From Muriicola sp. Z0-33 (GTDB lineage Bacteria > Bacteroidota > Bacteroidia > Flavobacteriales > Flavobacteriaceae): DNA of 64,000 bases. Below are positions 27,323 through 35,216 of the stretch, one piece after another (position 1 is the first letter of the stretch; each line of letters begins with the position of its first letter). The notes below the pieces were generated by a model. The model was not told the DNA's origin and ran no database searches. It was given only the letters and a program-made list of their open reading frames with translations. Both the position numbers and the translations under genes were made by a program. The stretch spans positions 62,001 to 126,000 of the forward strand of contig NZ_JAFMPW010000002.1 in NCBI RefSeq assembly GCF_026126425.1, given 5' to 3'.

Positions 27323-27877
27323 ATGAAAATTTCATCTTCACTTTTGTTATTATTTATTCTGATGTGCATGGGGTGTGGATCTTCGAATAAGATCGTTGAA
27401 CCCTCTGCCCAAAGCAGACAACTAGATCAATGGGTGGCTCAAAAATCTTTCGAAATTAACTCGGATTGGGCAATACCATTAATGACCAATAGTTTAAACC
27501 AGGTGACCAATGCCGGAATAATGCCGCCAGGGAGCTCTGCCAATAGAATTAGTATTATCGGAACCTCAAACCATCTAAGAATGAGTGTTGGGGAGCTAGA
27601 TGCCTCCTTGCCCTTTTTTGGAGAGCGGCAGGTAGGTGGAGGCTATAACAATGCAGGATCAGGGATTATTTTACAAGGAACTCCCAGGAATTACGAAGCT
27701 GTAAAAGATGAAAGAACATTAAAGCATACCATAAAGTTTGATGTTAGAAATAAAACCGAGGCCTTTGATGTAACCCTCACCTTATATCCAAATCTTACAT
27801 CTGAAATTCAGATCAATAGTTCACAGCGTTTTCCAATGCGCTATACCGGCAGGGTAAAGGCCATAGCTGCAGAATAG
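27323..27877 (+). CDS. DUF4251 lipoprotein
   Basis: A 184-residue lipoprotein (lipobox MGCG, so lipidated at the first Cys) with a DUF4251 domain. The region from LDQWVAQKSFEINSDWA to PMRYTGRVKAI aligns by eye with the protein at 9330-9845: N-terminal helix and strand, an N-rich middle (SANRISIIGTSNHLRM), a glycine-rich turn (ERQVGGGYNNAG), and the terminal strand pair (TLYPNLTSEIQINSSQRF). The ATG at 27323 is preferred to a TTG four codons upstream. Function unknown. No operon partner is evident. Confidence 0.82.
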   Translation: MKISSSLLLLFILMCMGCGSSNKIVEPSAQSRQLDQWVAQKSFEINSDWAIPLMTNSLNQVTNAGIMPPGSSANRISIIGTSNHLRMSVGELDASLPFFGERQVGGGYNNAGSGIILQGTPRNYEAVKDERTLKHTIKFDVRNKTEAFDVTLTLYPNLTSEIQINSSQRFPMRYTGRVKAIAAE

Positions 27878-28057
27878 TTTTGTCGCTTCTTTTTATGGGC
27901 TTTATAGATGCAGGTTTTAAAAGTACCCCCATTTGAATTTTATAAGCAGTGCTTGCTTGTTGCAAATTCTTGATAACCAAGCATTAATACCCCTTATTGA
28001 ACAATAATGCCATTCTGAGCAGCGTTATAACATTCACAATTCTTAACCTATATAATT

Positions 28058-28822
28058 ATGCGTCAAAAAACAAGCTGTATTATTGCAATTCTGGCCCTGC
28101 AGTTTTTTATGTTCAATGTATCGGCACAGCAACTCTATCAAAAAGGAGATGTCATTCATAAAAACGGTAAAAAAGAAGCGGCCTTCATTCAGATGAATTA
28201 CGCTTTTCCACAAAGATTCCAGAACGGCATTACTTATCTGACTCCAAAGACCCACGCCAAGTACTTAAAAAAAGGCAAGGTCAAGAATAAGAAAAAGATC
28301 AAATTAAAACCTAAGGAAATAATAGGATTTGAACTGGCCAACGGACAGCGTTTCAGTTCCATTAAGTACATGGATATTACAGGGAAGGTAAAGAAAATGC
28401 TGCCTAAGCGAATGATTGTAGAACAACTAGCCGATGGCAAAATAGATCTATATAAATTGTATAGCAGAACTACCGGTAAAATCTCATACGAATTGGCAGA
28501 TTTAACACATGAGGCCAATTTAAGCGCTGAAGGTCGCCGAAACCTCATAGATTATATTCAAAACAATTTTCAGCTTTTAATTAAAAAAGAGCATAAGAAC
28601 CCGAGAAATGTGATTCATATAAACCTGTTGAATTTTATAGGTGACAATGCCATCGTAAAAGAAAATTATGATAACAATTTCTATGGCTTACGCAATCAAT
28701 TCAGTGAAGAGCTAAAGCAAGGTAAACTGGTAAATAAATCTTATGAGGCCTCCTTCCTTAAAATGGTAAATCATTACAATAGCGGGGGTGGAGCAGCCCT
28801 TGAAAAAGAGGCCAGGAAATAA
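28058..28822 (+). CDS. Exported basic protein of unknown function
   Basis: A 254-residue protein with a clear signal peptide (IIAILALQFFMFNVSAQQ). The mature part begins with a strand-rich segment (LYQKGDVIHKNGKKEAAFIQMNY) followed by a Lys-rich stretch (KGKVKNKKKIKLKPKE) and a strand pair (IIGFELANGQRFSSIKYMDI). The second half is predicted helical and may contact nucleic acid or cell-envelope polymers, but that is speculation. I do not recognise a family. It is monocistronic and ends at a strong terminator. Confidence 0.72.
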   Translation: MRQKTSCIIAILALQFFMFNVSAQQLYQKGDVIHKNGKKEAAFIQMNYAFPQRFQNGITYLTPKTHAKYLKKGKVKNKKKIKLKPKEIIGFELANGQRFSSIKYMDITGKVKKMLPKRMIVEQLADGKIDLYKLYSRTTGKISYELADLTHEANLSAEGRRNLIDYIQNNFQLLIKKEHKNPRNVIHINLLNFIGDNAIVKENYDNNFYGLRNQFSEELKQGKLVNKSYEASFLKMVNHYNSGGGAALEKEARK

Positions 28823-28844
28823 TAGAAAAAACTTGTGATAATTT

Positions 28845-28873
28845 AAGACCCATGTGAGTGGGTCTTTTTTTTT
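28845..28873 (+). terminator. Intrinsic terminator
   Basis: AAGACCCA (28845-28852) pairs with TGGGTCTT (28859-28866) around the loop TGTGAG, followed by a run of T to 28873. It ends the transcript of the exported basic protein just before the convergent pseudouridine synthase gene. Confidence 0.92.
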
Positions 28874-28879
28874 GCTATA

Positions 28880-29470
28880 CTAAGTTTCAATTTGATCTAT
28901 AATTTCGGCCAATACATCACCAGGTTGCATTCCTCTTAGCAGCGTATTCCCAATTCTTGTTCTTATGAGTCTGACTGTAGGGTAACCTACCGCAGCTGTC
29001 ATTTTCCGTAGTTGTCGAAATTTACCTTCTGTAATTACTACTTTTATCCAGGAGGTGGGCCGGTGTCTTCCTATTCGTAATTTGCTGTTTGGCAGGGGCA
29101 GATCAGGAGGAGTTTGCAGCAGGGTAGCCTTGCATTGCTTTGTTTTGTATTTCTTTCCTTCAAATCCGATTACCACTCCCTTTTCCAATGCTTCAATAGC
29201 GCTTTCGGTAATTATACCGTCTAACTGGGCAAAATATTCCTTTTCAATACCACTTCGGTTAATAATATCGCTGCGTTTCCCGTCTGTGGTAAGAAAAAGC
29301 AACCCTTCAGATTTTTCATCGAGTCGACCTATCGCCATGGTCCCTTCCGGAAAATTGTACAATTCGGATAGGAAACGCTTGGTTCTTGTCTCTTTATGAT
29401 TGTTAGATTTTAGCTGACTAAGCATCCCAAATGGCTTGTATACCTTAAAGTGATAATGCTCTTTTTTCAT
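28880..29470 (-). CDS. rRNA pseudouridine synthase (RsuA/RluE type)
   Basis: A 196-residue pseudouridine synthase of the RsuA/RluB/E/F family. It has no S4 domain and begins directly at the catalytic fold (YHFKVYKPFGMLSQ). The catalytic aspartate is in GRLDEKSEGLLFLTTDG. The remaining landmarks are KEYFAQLDG, ITEGKFRQLRKMTAAVGYPT and RLIRTRIGN. The short, S4-less layout is like RluE, which modifies 23S rRNA. The start at 29470 was chosen because MKKEHYHF leads straight into the fold; an alternative TTG start at 29503 adds 11 residues. Confidence 0.9.
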   Translation of the reverse strand: MKKEHYHFKVYKPFGMLSQLKSNNHKETRTKRFLSELYNFPEGTMAIGRLDEKSEGLLFLTTDGKRSDIINRSGIEKEYFAQLDGIITESAIEALEKGVVIGFEGKKYKTKQCKATLLQTPPDLPLPNSKLRIGRHRPTSWIKVVITEGKFRQLRKMTAAVGYPTVRLIRTRIGNTLLRGMQPGDVLAEIIDQIET

Positions 29471-29587
29471 AGGTTTTACAAAGATATCAATTAGGGTAAG
29501 CAAATTGTTTGTTTGTTCTAATTACAATTTGAAGGTTTCAATATTCCGCGGCGTTAACTACTTTTATGTAAATTAAAATATACCACT

Positions 29588-30544
29588 ATGCAATACCGAA
29601 AATTGGGATATACGGAACTTGAACTTTCTACCATAGGATTAGGCACCTGGGCTATGGGTGGGGGAGACTGGAATTTTGGATGGGGTCCACAGGAAGATAA
29701 AGCTTCTGAAGATGCCATAAGGGCAGCTATTGATCAGGGAATTAACTGGATAGATACTGCCGCCATATATGGCCATGGACATTCTGAAACCGTAGTAGGA
29801 AAGGCTATTAAAGAGATACGCAATTCACTTTTCATTGCAACCAAATGCGGACGGGTTTGGGAAGGCGATAGCAGGGACATAGGTAAATCTTTAAAAGCCG
29901 ACAGTATCAGGAAAGAGGTAGAGGCAAGTCTTCAACGGCTGCAGATTGAAGTAATTGATTTATATCAGATACATTGGCCAGAACCGGACCAGGAAATTGA
30001 GGAAGGCTGGGCAACTGTTAGCGAGTTAATAAAAGAAGGAAAAGTAAGATATGGTGGTGTTTCCAATTTCAATCTGGCACAATTAAAACGTGCCCAGGCC
30101 ATTCACCCAATAGCATCTCTTCAACCTCCTTACAGTATGCTGCGAAGGGAAATAGAAGAGGAGATCATTCCCTATTGCGGCGAAAACCAGATCGGAATTC
30201 TTGCTTACAGCCCGATGCAGGCCGGATTACTTACTGGAAAATTCAGTGCTGATAGAGTTGCACAAATGCCCCAAACAGATTGGCGTACAAAACATCCTTT
30301 TTTTAGAGAACCACAATTATCTGTTCATCTGAAGATTGTAGAAGGGTTAAAAAATATAGCAGAACAAAAAGGCATATCACTTCCTCAACTGGCCTTGGCC
30401 TGGGTGCTGAGAAAAAAGGAGATGACTTCGGCAATCGTAGGGGCAAGAAAGCCATCACAGATTATTGAAACTGCCAAAGCCGGGGATATCATCCTGACTT
30501 CCGAAGAAATAAATCAGGTTGAGGAGGTCTTGGCAATTCGGTAA
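29588..30544 (+). CDS. Aldo/keto reductase
   Basis: A 318-residue NADPH-dependent reductase with the TIM-barrel tetrad Asp56, Tyr61, Lys86 and His129 (DTAAIYGHG, IATKCGR, YQIHWP). It begins with MQYRKLGYTELELSTIGLGT, the hallmark of the AKR11/AKR13-like group. The cofactor-binding end is visible in TSAIVGARKPSQIIE. It reduces aldehydes or ketones of small metabolites or sugars. No operon partner is visible. The nearby sugar isomerase and other dehydrogenases make a carbohydrate role possible but unproven. Confidence 0.92.
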   Translation: MQYRKLGYTELELSTIGLGTWAMGGGDWNFGWGPQEDKASEDAIRAAIDQGINWIDTAAIYGHGHSETVVGKAIKEIRNSLFIATKCGRVWEGDSRDIGKSLKADSIRKEVEASLQRLQIEVIDLYQIHWPEPDQEIEEGWATVSELIKEGKVRYGGVSNFNLAQLKRAQAIHPIASLQPPYSMLRREIEEEIIPYCGENQIGILAYSPMQAGLLTGKFSADRVAQMPQTDWRTKHPFFREPQLSVHLKIVEGLKNIAEQKGISLPQLALAWVLRKKEMTSAIVGARKPSQIIETAKAGDIILTSEEINQVEEVLAIR

Positions 30545-30898
30545 GCAACACACAAGGCTGGCGTTCTTTATAACAGAATATAATTCTTAACTCAAATGCA
30601 ATGTAGTAAGCTGTATCCAGAAAGCTCCACGATTTGCAAAACACCTTTGCAGGCACCAGCCATCTTCTGTATGGTAGGATAAGCTCCTTAGGTCGTACTT
30701 CATAATTAATGTTTTCATCGGAGAATATTTAAGGGTTCTACTCTTTAGTGTTTTAAGTCACCAAAAGGTTAACATTAAAGGAATACTGCAATTAAAAAAG
30801 TTCCTGATAAATAAACAGCGCTTTTCGGACAAGAGATAGGGATTCGCCTCATGGAAATAATCATTGAGCCCATTTCATTACATTTTTGCTTTCCCTGA
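30545..30898. other. Intergenic region; a possible 43-codon minus-strand frame only
   Basis: No convincing gene is visible. A minus-strand frame at 30587-30718 would encode a 43-residue peptide rich in Trp, Cys and Arg (for example TEDGWCLQRCFANRG) without a signal peptide or hydrophobic segment. It has no recognisable homologue and no clear ribosome binding site, so I do not call it as a gene. Confidence 0.4.
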
Positions 30899-31276
30899 TC
30901 ACCGCCCTGACCGTCTCCAATTCACCCAGAGAGAACAAGCCAATGCTAATAGTGCCAGGCCAAGTGTCAGGCTATTAATCAGGTCTGCGTTTGGTAACCA
31001 ACCACTCAATTTTTCTACAAGGAAGGCAATATAACTATTGGGTAAATCTTGTTCCCCCAGATTTCTGAGTATATCGTAATGCCAGTCTGTCAAAAAACAA
31101 TATCCCCAGCCTTTCCAAATCCCCAAAATGATCCAGGAGGCAAAAGTTGCCAAAAGGGTTATGAGGTTAAGTTTCCGTGTTCTGGCCGGGATCCATCCAA
31201 ATAAATTAAAAAATATCAGTACGGTATGGAAAACGTAGAAAAAGAAATTAGCCAGCTGTAAGCCTGTGTCTGTCAT
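30899..31276 (-). CDS. Small membrane protein, DUF2784-like
   Basis: A 125-residue integral membrane protein with three or four hydrophobic segments (FFFYVFHTVLIFFNLF, LITLLATFASWIILGIW, and a C-terminal segment LINSLTLGLALLALACSLW). The central CFLTDWHYDILRNLGE block resembles the Cys-x-Leu-Thr-Asp-Trp core of DUF2784 proteins. Function unknown. It is divergent from the Tat-exported isomerase gene. Confidence 0.7.
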   Translation of the reverse strand: MTDTGLQLANFFFYVFHTVLIFFNLFGWIPARTRKLNLITLLATFASWIILGIWKGWGYCFLTDWHYDILRNLGEQDLPNSYIAFLVEKLSGWLPNADLINSLTLGLALLALACSLWVNWRRSGR

Positions 31277-31348
31277 TTCAACGAACTAAAGAGTATACAG
31301 TAAGATAAGGAATTTGGCTATCTTAGGTACTTCAAATAGAAAAGCAAT

Positions 31349-32257
31349 ATGAACAAACCTATACCGAGGAGATCATTTCTGCAAAAATCCGGGGTATTGC
31401 TATCGGCAACGATGCTTCCTCTAAGTACTTTTGCAATTAAACCAGCTCATAAATACAAAATGGGACTACAACTCTTTACCATAAGAGATGCCATGGCCAA
31501 AGATGCGGTTGGGACATTAAAAAAAGTGAAAGCTTTGGGTTATGAGGATTTGGAAATCTATGGTTACGATGAAAATAACGGCAGTTACTACGGTTTTAAA
31601 TCGGCAAGGTTTAAAGAAATATTAGACGATCTTGGTTTAACCACTACAAGTGGGCATTACGGATTTCATCCCTTTTTGCTGAAATCTGCATCAGAATTGG
31701 AGCGTTATGTAGACCAATGTATAGAAGGTGCCTTAGCCTTAGAACAAAGTTATATCACCTGGCCATGGCTAGACCCTGAGAACAGGACAATTGAAAAATT
31801 TAAACTTCTTAGCGGTAAACTTAATACCATCGGAGAACAAGTAAATAAAGCCGGTCTCGGATTTGCCTATCACAATCACGATTTTGAATTTATAGACCAC
31901 AACGGACAAAATGGGTACGACATTATACTTGAAGAAACAGATCCCGACCTGGTGAAGTTGCAATTAGATCTTTACTGGGCAGTACATTCCTATCCGGGAA
32001 AACCCATAGACCTGATTAAAAGACAGCCTGGCCGATTTGTGATGTGGCACATAAAGGACATGGATAAGGTTACCAGGGACTATACTGAACTGGGTAATGG
32101 CTCAATAGATTATACCAAGATAATTCCATATGCAGAGCCCCTTTCAGGTCTGGAATACTACTACCTGGAACAAGGAGGAAATTTTGCTGTTAATTCTATG
32201 CAGAGCATTACAGACAGTGCCGCATTCTTTAAGAAGCACCTTCAAAAATATTTATAG
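31349..32257 (+). CDS. Tat-exported sugar isomerase/epimerase-like protein
   Basis: A 302-residue TIM barrel of the same superfamily as the protein at 20427, but with a twin-arginine signal (PRRSFLQKSG, Arg7-Arg8) and a hydrophobic stretch ending near TFAIKP. Metal-site landmarks are LEIYGYD, YHNHDFEFID, LQLDLYWAVHSY (Asp) and WHIKDMD (His), with YYLEQGG (Glu) near the end. Tat export implies folding in the cytoplasm with its metal bound. Exported members of this family in Bacteroidota often work on keto-sugars in oxidation-first glycoside breakdown, which fits the DUF1080 protein at 18612. No partner gene is adjacent. Confidence 0.88.
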   Translation: MNKPIPRRSFLQKSGVLLSATMLPLSTFAIKPAHKYKMGLQLFTIRDAMAKDAVGTLKKVKALGYEDLEIYGYDENNGSYYGFKSARFKEILDDLGLTTTSGHYGFHPFLLKSASELERYVDQCIEGALALEQSYITWPWLDPENRTIEKFKLLSGKLNTIGEQVNKAGLGFAYHNHDFEFIDHNGQNGYDIILEETDPDLVKLQLDLYWAVHSYPGKPIDLIKRQPGRFVMWHIKDMDKVTRDYTELGNGSIDYTKIIPYAEPLSGLEYYYLEQGGNFAVNSMQSITDSAAFFKKHLQKYL

Positions 32258-32540
32258 CGACGGCTTCAATAACCAATGAAGCAATCTAAACCTGAGAGTA
32301 TTAGTTCCTTATCAAAAATAAAGACAGCAATTAATGATTGGGAAAGGTGCATTCGCTTTCTTACTTATTAGATTTATAACTCCCCTCTCCAATGCTCTAG
32401 AAGTTATGTTGCCTGGTGCTCATTGGCAAGTTTGTCTGCCTAAGCCATTTATTTTTTTTAATTTGGAATGCTATTTGCACACATCTTATCAGGCCATTTC
32501 TTATGCGCCTGATGTATTCAGAAAAAAGTAATCCAAAAAA

Positions 32541-34271
32541 ATGAAGGAATTGCTCATTACTTTAATATTTGCAATCAATGGATTTGTCGATACCCAGTTT
32601 ATAGATTATGATACTTATTTAAACAAGATTATAAATAAAGATCATTATTCGTGCTATATATCCAAACAGCAGTGGGATGTCTTAAATTTCGAAGAAAAGA
32701 AGAACCTGTATTCCCAGACGTATTTTGTGAGTGCTTTGGGCAATAGTGCTAACAATGGATTAAGTGAGCAAAACCCATGGAGCCTTGCGCATGCCATGAG
32801 TAATGCAGCCCCAGGTGATATATTCTATGTAAGGGCCGGGAATTATGGAGCTGTGCAACAAAGCATGTACCAGGATGGGGTAGAAGGTAACCCCATATCT
32901 TTTATTGGGTATAAAAACAAACCAGGAGATATTGTGGCTAGAGGGGGTAACAGTTTGCAACAAGGTGGTAAAAATGCAATAGATCCTTCAGAAATGCCGG
33001 CAATTATCGGAACAATTACAGATAGCAGACCCAATGAAGAAAACGGTTTACAATTTCATGTGGACTACCTGGTTTTAAGAAATTTTCAGTTTTATGGCTA
33101 TTTCCGACCTATTCAGGTTCGTGGTCATAATGCCGTGGTAGACAATATATATTCTTCAACTTCCGGAACGCACAATCCGTCTGATCTGAAAAATTTTAGT
33201 CCATCTTTTCCTAACGGGGCCTATTCTGGTTGGGGACTCATTCTGGAAGGCGATTATATAAAGTTTAGCAATTGCTTTATACTGGATGCAGGTGCAGAAG
33301 GGATTAAATTAATTAAGTCCCTTAATCCGAGGGGATATGATAATACTGTTTATACTCAAAAGGGGGTTGGCCCGTATACCGCTCATACAAAGGCAGATGG
33401 CAATGGTACAGACTATGCATTTCTGGTCTCTTCAAATACTGAAGGGGGTATTTTTAAAAACACCAAAGTAATACGATCTGAGGGAAATGTATCTCCGGGC
33501 CACGGGATTGTAGTAAAACCCAATGAAGGAAAGCCGGCAACAAATCATTTGTTTGATGGTTTCTATGTGAGGAACTCCAAAATAGAAACTCAATTTCCGG
33601 ATTGTACTTATATTACCTTTAAAAACGGAATTTTGGAAGATACTGATTTCGATCAACGCTCTGAGGTTCACGAGGCTAATATTGCAAATGGAAGCAGATA
33701 TGTGACCATTGAGAATACGGTCTTTATAAATACCAGAGTGGTTTCAAAAGGCTGGAACGAACATATTTATTCAGATAGTTACACTTCGGCAGCAGTAGAT
33801 GCCAAAATCCGGAATTGTTTGTTTATAAATAAAGGATCACCTTATTCGCCCCTGGCCATTGGGTATAGTTTTCCAGGCGAGCTGTATGAAACAAAAAACC
33901 TGACTATTGACCACTGTACATTTGCAGGTGGTTGGTCCAGGTTATGGGAAGTAGACAAACCTAATAAGGGAGTCGTATTTAAAAATTCAATAGTAGATGG
34001 CATCGGTGCAAAATACCTTGCCGTTTACCATGATGGCCCGGGTAAAAGAGGAGGTACTTCTGGCCCTTTTGAATTAAATATAGAATACAGTTTCTCCAAT
34101 TTCAGCAATGGTTTTGCTGTACCTGAGGGAACATCAAACACGGGTTATTTTCCTGGTTTTAAGGACCCTGAAAATGATGATTATTCCCTAACTTCTGATA
34201 GTCCAATGAAAGGCATGGCGGAGGATGGTAAGGACCTGGGATATCTGGTTAATTTTGTGCCTTCACCTTAA
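32541..34271 (+). CDS. Secreted right-handed beta-helix protein
   Basis: A 576-residue protein with a weak N-terminal hydrophobic segment (ELLITLIFAINGFV). From about residue 60 the sequence has the start typical of pectate-lyase-like folds (TYFVSALGNSANNGLSEQNP, PGDIFYVRAGNYG). The parallel beta-helix coils follow (YLVLRNFQFYGYF, YIKFSNCFILDAGAEGIKL, NLTIDHCTFAGGWSR). It ends in a low-complexity segment that includes NDDYSLTSDSPMKG, common in such proteins. Carbohydrate binding or polysaccharide cleavage is likely, but I cannot assign catalytic residues or a lyase family. No T9SS sorting domain is seen. Confidence 0.82.
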   Translation: MKELLITLIFAINGFVDTQFIDYDTYLNKIINKDHYSCYISKQQWDVLNFEEKKNLYSQTYFVSALGNSANNGLSEQNPWSLAHAMSNAAPGDIFYVRAGNYGAVQQSMYQDGVEGNPISFIGYKNKPGDIVARGGNSLQQGGKNAIDPSEMPAIIGTITDSRPNEENGLQFHVDYLVLRNFQFYGYFRPIQVRGHNAVVDNIYSSTSGTHNPSDLKNFSPSFPNGAYSGWGLILEGDYIKFSNCFILDAGAEGIKLIKSLNPRGYDNTVYTQKGVGPYTAHTKADGNGTDYAFLVSSNTEGGIFKNTKVIRSEGNVSPGHGIVVKPNEGKPATNHLFDGFYVRNSKIETQFPDCTYITFKNGILEDTDFDQRSEVHEANIANGSRYVTIENTVFINTRVVSKGWNEHIYSDSYTSAAVDAKIRNCLFINKGSPYSPLAIGYSFPGELYETKNLTIDHCTFAGGWSRLWEVDKPNKGVVFKNSIVDGIGAKYLAVYHDGPGKRGGTSGPFELNIEYSFSNFSNGFAVPEGTSNTGYFPGFKDPENDDYSLTSDSPMKGMAEDGKDLGYLVNFVPSP

Positions 34272-34402
34272 TCTTATGCGAATAATTTATCAGAATTAGC
34301 CTCAGAATTGAGATTATTGACGCTATTTTTCTAAATGCTTGTTAAATTATTTACCGCTTGGTCGAAAACTTGTTAAAATTAATAATAGTTGTAGTAAACT
34401 TG

Positions 34403-34436
34403 CGTTCTGGAATGTAAATTCCAACGTAAGTTGGAA
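34403..34436 (+). promoter_or_regulatory. Two mutually exclusive hairpins before a miniprotein
   Basis: GGAAT (34409-34413), loop GTAA, ATTCC (34418-34422) forms one stem, which CGTT/AACG can extend. TTCCAAC (34419-34425), loop GTAA, GTTGGAA (34430-34436) forms another. They compete for the same TTCC bases, and both have the loop GTAA. The second ends 14 bases before the miniprotein ATG. If transcribed, this could switch translation or transcription. Confidence 0.4.
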
Positions 34437-34450
34437 CTATATTAAACAAT

Positions 34451-34534
34451 ATGACATACCTGGTTGCATTTATTCTTGTTAATGTAGGAGTATTTATTGG
34501 CTTTTTATTAAGTGCGATGTTAAGGAAGGATTAA
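34451..34534 (+). CDS. 27-residue single-span membrane miniprotein
   Basis: A short frame starting ATGACATACCTGGTT encodes a 27-residue peptide. Residues ~3-22 are hydrophobic (for example FILVNVGVFIGFLL), followed by a basic end (MLRKD). Its composition is that of a single-pass membrane peptide. It has a defined start and stop and a structured leader. Homology cannot be judged from memory. Confidence 0.5.
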   Translation: MTYLVAFILVNVGVFIGFLLSAMLRKD

Positions 34535-34729
34535 TCCTTTTTTGCCCCATACATTTACCGAACCTACCTATATTATTCTTCGAACGGTCGCTCTATGGCT
34601 TGTTCTCTACCTTGTTGTATATGATATACGACTTATAGTTCTTTGAACTAAAATTGTCTCCCCCTTTTTCATTTCTTAATGTAATGTCCCCGATTTGGCA
34701 GACCGGACAGATTTAATAATTTTGGCTAT

Positions 34730-35182
34730 ATGAAGATCAGAAAAGCAAGAACAGAAGATGTATCATCTATTGTTGCCATGTTGGCAGATGATGAGCTGGG
34801 AAAACAACGTGAAAATTATCAACTGCCAATACCCGATACGTATCTAAGAGCTTTTGAACATATAAAGGCGGATAAGAATCAGGAACTCATGGTGGTCGAA
34901 AGCGAGGATGGCAGTGTTATTGGCACTCTACAACTGTCATTTATACCGTATTTAACTTATAGGGGCGGAATTCGGGCCCAGATAGAAGCGGTGAGGATAC
35001 ATAAAGCCCATAGAGGAGAAGGATTAGGAGTAAAAATGTTTCAGTGGGCCATAGAAAGGGCAAAAGAAAAAAAGGCCCATGTACTTCAGCTAACCACAGA
35101 CAAGAAACGACCTAAAGCTATAGCGTTCTATCAAAAACTTGGGTTTGCCGCTACCCACGAAGGAATGAAATTACATTTTTAA
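34730..35182 (+). CDS. GNAT-family N-acetyltransferase
   Basis: A 150-residue acetyltransferase. The acetyl-CoA binding motif A is visible as AVRIHKAHRGEGLGVKMFQWAI, with the R/Q-x-x-G-x-G/A signature at HRGEGLG. Strand beta-4 is GTLQLSFIPYLTYRGGI, and the motif B region is AIAFYQKLGFAATHEGMKLHF. The acceptor substrate is unknown. It is monocistronic and convergent with the haloperoxidase-like gene (34-base gap). Confidence 0.93.
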   Translation: MKIRKARTEDVSSIVAMLADDELGKQRENYQLPIPDTYLRAFEHIKADKNQELMVVESEDGSVIGTLQLSFIPYLTYRGGIRAQIEAVRIHKAHRGEGLGVKMFQWAIERAKEKKAHVLQLTTDKKRPKAIAFYQKLGFAATHEGMKLHF

Positions 35183-35216
35183 TGGCCAGAGGAAAGAGGT
35201 AGTGCTATAAGCTGCC

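Larger units (their letters stand above)
34272..34729. other. Intergenic region with alternative hairpins and a miniprotein
   Basis: The only gene I can support here is the 27-residue frame at 34451-34534. Upstream of it lie two overlapping hairpins at 34403-34436. The remainder is AT-rich with no other recognisable element. Confidence 0.5.

Noticed and set aside
32334-32531. 65-codon plus-strand frame before the beta-helix gene
   Set aside because: No motif; hydrophobic start but mixed composition and its stop lies just before the next start; more likely part of the leader.
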